Shown: one piece after another, positions 34,125 through 38,161 of the stretch | Layout of the letters: every line of letters begins with the position of its first letter | Numbering within the stretch: position 1 is the stretch's first letter | Assembly (NCBI GenBank): GCA_016764875.1 | Contig: JAESQX010000202.1 | Location: forward strand, 1 to 38,161 | Origin: Gammaproteobacteria bacterium | GTDB lineage: Bacteria; Pseudomonadota; Gammaproteobacteria; Pseudomonadales; Pseudohongiellaceae | Reading direction: 5' to 3' | DNA length: 38,161 nt | The notes under the pieces: model-generated | Seen by the model: only the letters and a program-made list of their open reading frames with translations | The model's database searches: none | What the model was told of the DNA's origin: nothing | Position numbers and translations under genes: made by a program

Positions 34125-34905
34125 AATTCAGGGAAAAATCGAAATAACGGCGGGAAGTAACTGATGTGTCACGGCCGTAGTTTTGTTCGCTGAACCTGAT
34201 ATTACGTTGATCGTTCATGACAATAGCGGTAGAGCAGCGAGTACCGTAATCCCGTTGCGGGTTATTAATAAAGCTCGCAGACAACAGTCGCTCCAACTCA
34301 AGAGGAATCCCGGTATCGGGTAGCTGAACATCTGGAGCAATATCCTTATTTGTCATGATTTTTATCAAGGTGTGAGTATCAACGTCCTTACCGCTGTCCA
34401 GCAGATCTTGAACCTGGGATTTCCCCCGGTTCACCTTGGGCCAGGGTGAGTCCAGAGTTCCATTGGATAAACCATAAATTCCCGGCGGCAGTTTCCGAAC
34501 CTCTCTGTCCATATTGTTGAGATAATACAACCCCTCATCGTCACCAAGCAGCAGGTTGAACCCGGCAAATAAATCCAGTGAAGAAATCAGCCCTTGCAGG
34601 TAATCCTGTGCAGGGATCTCACTCTGGAGGAAGTCACTGACCAGGAAGCCTCTCGATTTTTCCCCGCTACTGCTTTTATCAGGATTCCGAATATTGGTAA
34701 CGGCGGCAAAATGTCCGCCAGGATTGATGCCCAACCAGGTTCCACCCTGGGTGAGATCCTTACCCGCAAGCACAGCTTTTGATGGCTCGTTTCCCTGCCA
34801 CAAGCCTGCAGATTGTGTCGGACGCGAGAAAAATTCGTCACGGTTTGCGGCTACAACCAGTGGGAATTTACTCTGATATTGGTAAGCACAAATAATCAAA
34901 CACAT
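34123..34905 (-). CDS. NRDE-family protein (TANGO2-like)
   Basis: A 260-aa protein of the NRDE/TANGO2 family, of uncertain function, with reports in eukaryotes linking relatives to heme or lipid handling. The name-giving motif is at residues 21-24 (VVAANRDEFFSRP), following MCLIICAY whose Cys2 is the expected N-terminal nucleophile. Further blocks are GGTWLGIN, FAAVTNIRNP, YGLSNGTLDSPWPK and YGTRCSTAIV. Its place between ptsP and lgt, on the opposite strand, interrupts the usual ptsP-lgt-thyA run. Its start is divergent from lgt with 202 bases between. Confidence 0.9.
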   Translation of the reverse strand: MCLIICAYQYQSKFPLVVAANRDEFFSRPTQSAGLWQGNEPSKAVLAGKDLTQGGTWLGINPGGHFAAVTNIRNPDKSSSGEKSRGFLVSDFLQSEIPAQDYLQGLISSLDLFAGFNLLLGDDEGLYYLNNMDREVRKLPPGIYGLSNGTLDSPWPKVNRGKSQVQDLLDSGKDVDTHTLIKIMTNKDIAPDVQLPDTGIPLELERLLSASFINNPQRDYGTRCSTAIVMNDQRNIRFSEQNYGRDTSVTSRRYFDFSLN

Positions 34906-35001
34906 AGAGAAAAGTTAAGAAACCTCTGCCTGGTTACAGGATCATGCTGGCATATTGCAGCATGCAATTATCAACTACTTTTGTTGTATTATCAGCTTTT
35001 C

Positions 35002-35028
35002 TTGACAGCTCAATCCCCTTGGTAGAGC
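35002..35028 (+). promoter_or_regulatory. Candidate promoter upstream of lgt
   Basis: A consensus -35 TTGACA at 35002-35007, but the best -10, TAGAGC at 35023, is weak and at a 15-base spacing. The site is about 80 bases before lgt. Confidence 0.25.
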
Positions 35029-35107
35029 ATCCGGGCCACAATGCCAATTAAACGGTGCGTCCGGCATTAACATTCAAGGACCTGTCGAACCAATCAAGAA
35101 TTTATTC

Positions 35108-35902
35108 ATGCTCACCTATCCCAATATAAACCCCATCGCCATTTCTATTGGACCACTATCAATTCACTGGTACGGCATCATGTACATTGTGGCCTTTGGT
35201 GGAGCCTGGGCACTGGCCACGATGCGGGCGCGGAAATCACCTGGAAGCTGGACTGCCGAGCAGATATCTGACCTGATTTTTTACGGAGCCCTGGGAGCGG
35301 TAATTGGCGGCAGAATGGGCTCGGTGCTTTTCTATAACTTCTCCCAGTTTCTGGCAGATCCCCTCTGGTTGTTACGGGTATGGGAAGGCGGCATGTCATT
35401 CCATGGCGGATTTCTGGGAGTCATGGTCGCCTTTTACTGGTATTCGAGGAAACTGAACAAACCTTATTTCGAACTACTTGATTTTATTGCTCCGTTGGCG
35501 CCATTCGGACTTGGTGCCGGACGCCTGGGTAATTTTATTGGCGGTGAACTATGGGGGCGACCGACTGATGTTGCCTGGGGTATGGTGTTTCCACACGTGG
35601 ATCAACAGCCAAGGCATGCCTCCCAGCTATATGAGTTCGCCCTGGAAGGGGTGGTGTTATTTACCTTGATCTGGTGGTTTTCCTCCAGGGATCGTCCCCG
35701 TTATGCCGTTTCAGGTTTATTTAGCCTTGGATACGGAACGTTTCGGTTTTTCATTGAATTTTTTCGCGAGCCTGATGAAGGAATTGGCTTTATTGCCTTC
35801 CAGTGGATGACCATGGGGCAGCTGCTGTCTACGCCCATGATCGTGGCCGGGGTAGTATTGCTGGCCCTGGCATACCGAACGCAAGAAGCGAAATCCAGGT
35901 AA
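35108..35902 (+). CDS. lgt: Prolipoprotein diacylglyceryl transferase
   Basis: Lgt adds diacylglycerol from phosphatidylglycerol to the lipobox cysteine of prelipoproteins in the inner membrane. It is a 264-aa, seven-helix protein. Conserved landmarks include [26 protein letters not shown] (H99) and the signature [17 protein letters not shown] (R139, E147), then [14 protein letters not shown] and [12 protein letters not shown]. thyA follows by 16 bases and folA after that, forming a lgt-thyA-folA operon. Confidence 0.96.
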   Translation: MLTYPNINPIAISIGPLSIHWYGIMYIVAFGGAWALATMRARKSPGSWTAEQISDLIFYGALGAVIGGRMGSVLFYNFSQFLADPLWLLRVWEGGMSFHGGFLGVMVAFYWYSRKLNKPYFELLDFIAPLAPFGLGAGRLGNFIGGELWGRPTDVAWGMVFPHVDQQPRHASQLYEFALEGVVLFTLIWWFSSRDRPRYAVSGLFSLGYGTFRFFIEFFREPDEGIGFIAFQWMTMGQLLSTPMIVAGVVLLALAYRTQEAKSR

Positions 35903-35918
35903 TGAGAGTCACCCACTA

Positions 35919-36770
35919 ATGCGGCAGTATCTGAATTTATGTCAGCGGATTATTGACCAGGGCGTATGGATTGAAAACTCCAGAACTGGCAAGAAATGCC
36001 TCACCGTGATTAATGCAGACCAGTCTTACGATGTTGCTCACAACCGGTTTCCCATTATCACCACCAGGAAAAGTTTCTGGAAAGCGGCCATTGCCGAATT
36101 ACTGGGTTATCTGCGTGGTTATGACAACGCGGCTGACTTCCGGGCTCTGGGAACCAGGTCCTGGGATGCCAATGCCAATGAAAACGAAGCGTGGTTGAAT
36201 AATCCTCATCGTAAAGGAGACGACGACATGGGGCGGGTCTATGGCGTTCAGGGTCGTAGCTGGCAGAAACCTGACGGAAGCACCATAGATCAGTTGAAAA
36301 AAATCATTGATAACCTTTCCCGGGGGATTGATGATCGCGGTGAAATTTTGAGTTTTTACAACCCCGGTGAATTTGATCTGGGTTGCCTGCGTCCGTGTAT
36401 GCATACCCACACGTTTTCACTACTGGGGGACACGCTATACCTGACCAGCTATCAACGATCCTGTGATGTTCCACTGGGTTTGAATTTTAATCAAATTCAG
36501 GTTTTTACGCTTCTGGCACTGGTTGCGCAAATTACCGGGAAAAATCCCGGATTTGCCTATCACAAGACAGTTAACTCGCATATCTATGAAGACCAACTGG
36601 AGCTTATGCGAACAGTACAGTTGCAGCGCGAACCCTTTGACTCACCCAGTCTGCATATCAATCCCGAGATAAAGTCACTGCAAGACATTGAATCATGGGT
36701 AACCCTGGCTGATTTTAGTGTGGAGGCATACGAACACCATGACCCAATTGCGTATCCTTTTTCTGTCTAA
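35919..36770 (+). CDS. thyA: Thymidylate synthase
   Basis: ThyA methylates dUMP to dTMP with methylene-tetrahydrofolate, giving dihydrofolate for FolA to reduce. At 283 aa it is longer than the 264-aa E. coli enzyme and is of the Vibrio-like variant ([25 protein letters not shown] opening, in blocks). The active-site cysteine is C160 in [12 protein letters not shown], and the dUMP-binding arginine region is [17 protein letters not shown]. Starts 16 bases after lgt and ends 20 bases before folA. Confidence 0.97.
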   Translation: MRQYLNLCQRIIDQGVWIENSRTGKKCLTVINADQSYDVAHNRFPIITTRKSFWKAAIAELLGYLRGYDNAADFRALGTRSWDANANENEAWLNNPHRKGDDDMGRVYGVQGRSWQKPDGSTIDQLKKIIDNLSRGIDDRGEILSFYNPGEFDLGCLRPCMHTHTFSLLGDTLYLTSYQRSCDVPLGLNFNQIQVFTLLALVAQITGKNPGFAYHKTVNSHIYEDQLELMRTVQLQREPFDSPSLHINPEIKSLQDIESWVTLADFSVEAYEHHDPIAYPFSV

Positions 36771-36790
36771 ATAAATTTGAGATTTTATTG

Positions 36791-37300
36791 ATGCATTTAT
36801 CGATTATTTGCGCCATGGATGAAGACATGGTGATCGGAAGAAATAATAGTTTGCCCTGGCACCTTCCCGAGGACCTGAAACATTTCAGGCGCACTACCAT
36901 GGGTAAGAGCATCATCATGGGAAGGAAAACCTTTGAGTCCATCGGCAAACCACTTGCTGGGCGCACGAACATAATTGTTACCAGAAACAGGGATTATGAA
37001 GCTGATAATGCGCGTATAGTAAACAGCCTCACCGAGGCAGTTGAACTGGCAGAAAATATCGCCTTCATCGATGGTTCCGAAGAAGCGTTTATTATTGGTG
37101 GAGCGGAGCTTTACGAAGGCGCATTGCCCCTGGTGAATCGTATGCACCTTACTATGGTTCATGCCAAAGTGGAGGGTGATACCTGGTTCCCAGATTTTGA
37201 TGCGTCACAGTGGGAGGAGGTAAGTAGCATATCTTACGATGAAGATGAAATTAATCCCTACCCCTACAGTATATGTAGATATGAGCGTATCCGGCATTAA
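36791..37300 (+). CDS. folA: Dihydrofolate reductase
   Basis: FolA reduces dihydrofolate to tetrahydrofolate with NADPH. The 169-aa protein has MHLSIICAMDEDMVIGRNNSLPWHLPEDLKHFRR in blocks, with D28 as catalytic acid, KSIIMGRKTFESIG and FIIGGAELYEGALP. The ATG at 36791 is used; a TTG directly before it (36788) would only add one residue. Its ribosome binding site is weak, so translation may be coupled to thyA, 20 bases upstream. Pairing with thyA suits their shared folate cycle. Confidence 0.96.
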   Translation: MHLSIICAMDEDMVIGRNNSLPWHLPEDLKHFRRTTMGKSIIMGRKTFESIGKPLAGRTNIIVTRNRDYEADNARIVNSLTEAVELAENIAFIDGSEEAFIIGGAELYEGALPLVNRMHLTMVHAKVEGDTWFPDFDASQWEEVSSISYDEDEINPYPYSICRYERIRH

Positions 37301-37329
37301 GCCGAAGTTTCTTAAGTGTTGGACATATC

Positions 37330-38161
37330 TTAAAGATGTTTTACCAGCACCTTCGAATTTCTCTGGTAGTTGTATAGCTGCTTCTTCGATTCCGGTAGTT
37401 CTTCAACAGTTGATTCATTAAACCCGTTTTCCAGGAACCAGTGCGTTACCGCTGTGGTGAGAATATATATTTTCGCCAATCCCTGTTCCCGGGCATCCTG
37501 TTCCATGGCCCTCAGCAAACGATTGCCGTGACCTCTTTTCTGGTAATCCGGGTGAATCGCGATGCAGGCTATTTCTCCACTGGTATTGTCCAGGGGATAC
37601 AGTGCGGCACAGGCAATCACCATTCCCTCATAATTAACCACCTTGAAATTGCCGACCTCGGTTTCAAGCAACTCTCTTGATCGCTGAACCAGCGTGCCAG
37701 AGCGTTCCATCGGTTTAATCAGCTGCAGAATTCCACCAACATCTTCCACGGTGGCGACGTGCAGTTGTTCGAAGTCCTCGTTGCTCACCAGAGAGCCGGT
37801 TCCTTCGCGGGTAAACAGTTCCTGCAACAGAGCGCCATCGTGATGATGGCTGATCAGATGACTGCGTTTTACTCCGCTTTGGGCTGCTTTTATGGCAGCG
37901 GTCAGGGCATGCCGGATCGGGCCATATTCCGAACTATGGGTGTCTTTGTTTTGTTGCAGGTAGGTTTGTGCATCGTCAGGGCTCAGGGATGCTATCAAAT
38001 CTCCCTTACTGTCCGTGACCCCCTGTCCGGGAATAAAGAAAATCAGTTTGTCGGCCCCCAGAGCAATGGCTGTTTCAGTTGCCACCTCTTCGGCACAGAG
38101 ATTAAATACCTCGCCGGTTGGTGAATATCCCAGGTTTGATAAAAGCACGATATTTCCCTGA
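37330..38161 (-). CDS. argA: N-acetylglutamate synthase, C-terminal part
   Basis: ArgA makes N-acetylglutamate, the first step of arginine synthesis. The window ends inside the gene; about 277 codons of its 3' part are present. The N-terminal part seen is the end of the amino-acid-kinase-like domain (LLSNLGYSPTGEVFNLCAEEVAT, in blocks; KRSHLISHHHDGALLQELFTREG). The C-terminal ~140 residues are a GNAT acetyltransferase domain, with IACIAIHPDYQKRGHGNRLL as the acetyl-CoA site. It ends LPESKKQLYNYQRNSKVL, as in E. coli ArgA. It is convergent with folA (29-base gap, no clear terminator). Confidence 0.95.
   Translation of the reverse strand, partial: QGNIVLLSNLGYSPTGEVFNLCAEEVATETAIALGADKLIFFIPGQGVTDSKGDLIASLSPDDAQTYLQQNKDTHSSEYGPIRHALTAAIKAAQSGVKRSHLISHHHDGALLQELFTREGTGSLVSNEDFEQLHVATVEDVGGILQLIKPMERSGTLVQRSRELLETEVGNFKVVNYEGMVIACAALYPLDNTSGEIACIAIHPDYQKRGHGNRLLRAMEQDAREQGLAKIYILTTAVTHWFLENGFNESTVEELPESKKQLYNYQRNSKVLVKHL

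Overview
The window looks like part of a gammaproteobacterial chromosome, probably from a marine or free-living relative. The evidence is gene content and order: rppH-ptsP-lgt-thyA-folA next to argA, a 443-aa PepQ and a 283-aa Vibrio-like ThyA that closely resemble gammaproteobacterial proteins, GcvR-type ACT protein, WaaA and HldE of lipopolysaccharide core synthesis, and Lhr helicase. Genes are dense and lie on both strands. I see no rRNA, tRNA, CRISPR array, prophage or complete insertion sequence. Both ends cut a gene (hldE on the left, argA on the right).

Layout. 1-4.1 kb: envelope and redox genes (hldE end, aldo/keto reductase overlapping an FAD oxidoreductase, waaA). 4.1-7.8 kb: pepQ, then an accessory-looking pair, a REP-type (Y1) transposase relative with an altered HUH motif and an orphan DUF2235 alpha/beta hydrolase. 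7.8-12.4 kb: glycine cleavage operon gcvT-gcvH-gcvP. 12.4-15.4 kb: a large outer-membrane CBM9/DUF5916 protein and an exported redoxin whose reading frame is crossed by a UGA exactly where the catalytic cysteine belongs. 15.6-18.3 kb: MscS channel, YccF, signal peptidase I. 18.5-23 kb: Lhr helicase with a 10-bp duplication near its start. 23-23.3 kb: a gene-free stretch with an unrecognised, apparently self-contained minus-strand RNA unit. 23.5-28.4 kb: small regulators and unknowns (PilZ, DUF6164, TraB/GumN, XRE, a frameshifted unknown, MmcQ/YjbR, SRPBCC). 28.6-38.2 kb: a Tat-exported SoxC/YedY-like molybdoenzyme, GcvR, a HAD phosphatase and the rppH-ptsP-lgt-thyA-folA-argA block.

How they fit. 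gcvTHP and thyA/folA share the one-carbon (tetrahydrofolate) pool, and the GcvR-like ACT protein may tie in as regulator. HldE and WaaA build the inner core of LPS. Lgt and LepB process exported proteins. RppH and PtsP control mRNA decay and nitrogen/PTS signalling.

Most notable points: (1) the redoxin at 14807-15379 is best read as a selenoprotein (UxxC) with a bacterial SECIS-like hairpin at the right distance; (2) at about 23080-23231 on the minus strand there is a near-consensus promoter, a possible pseudoknot, an uninterrupted anti-SD complement with no AUG/GUG/UUG at normal spacing, and a terminator-like hairpin, which together suggest an undescribed small RNA or leader; (3) two frame disruptions (lhr N-terminus and the unknown at 26445-27454) that may be real mutations or sequence errors.
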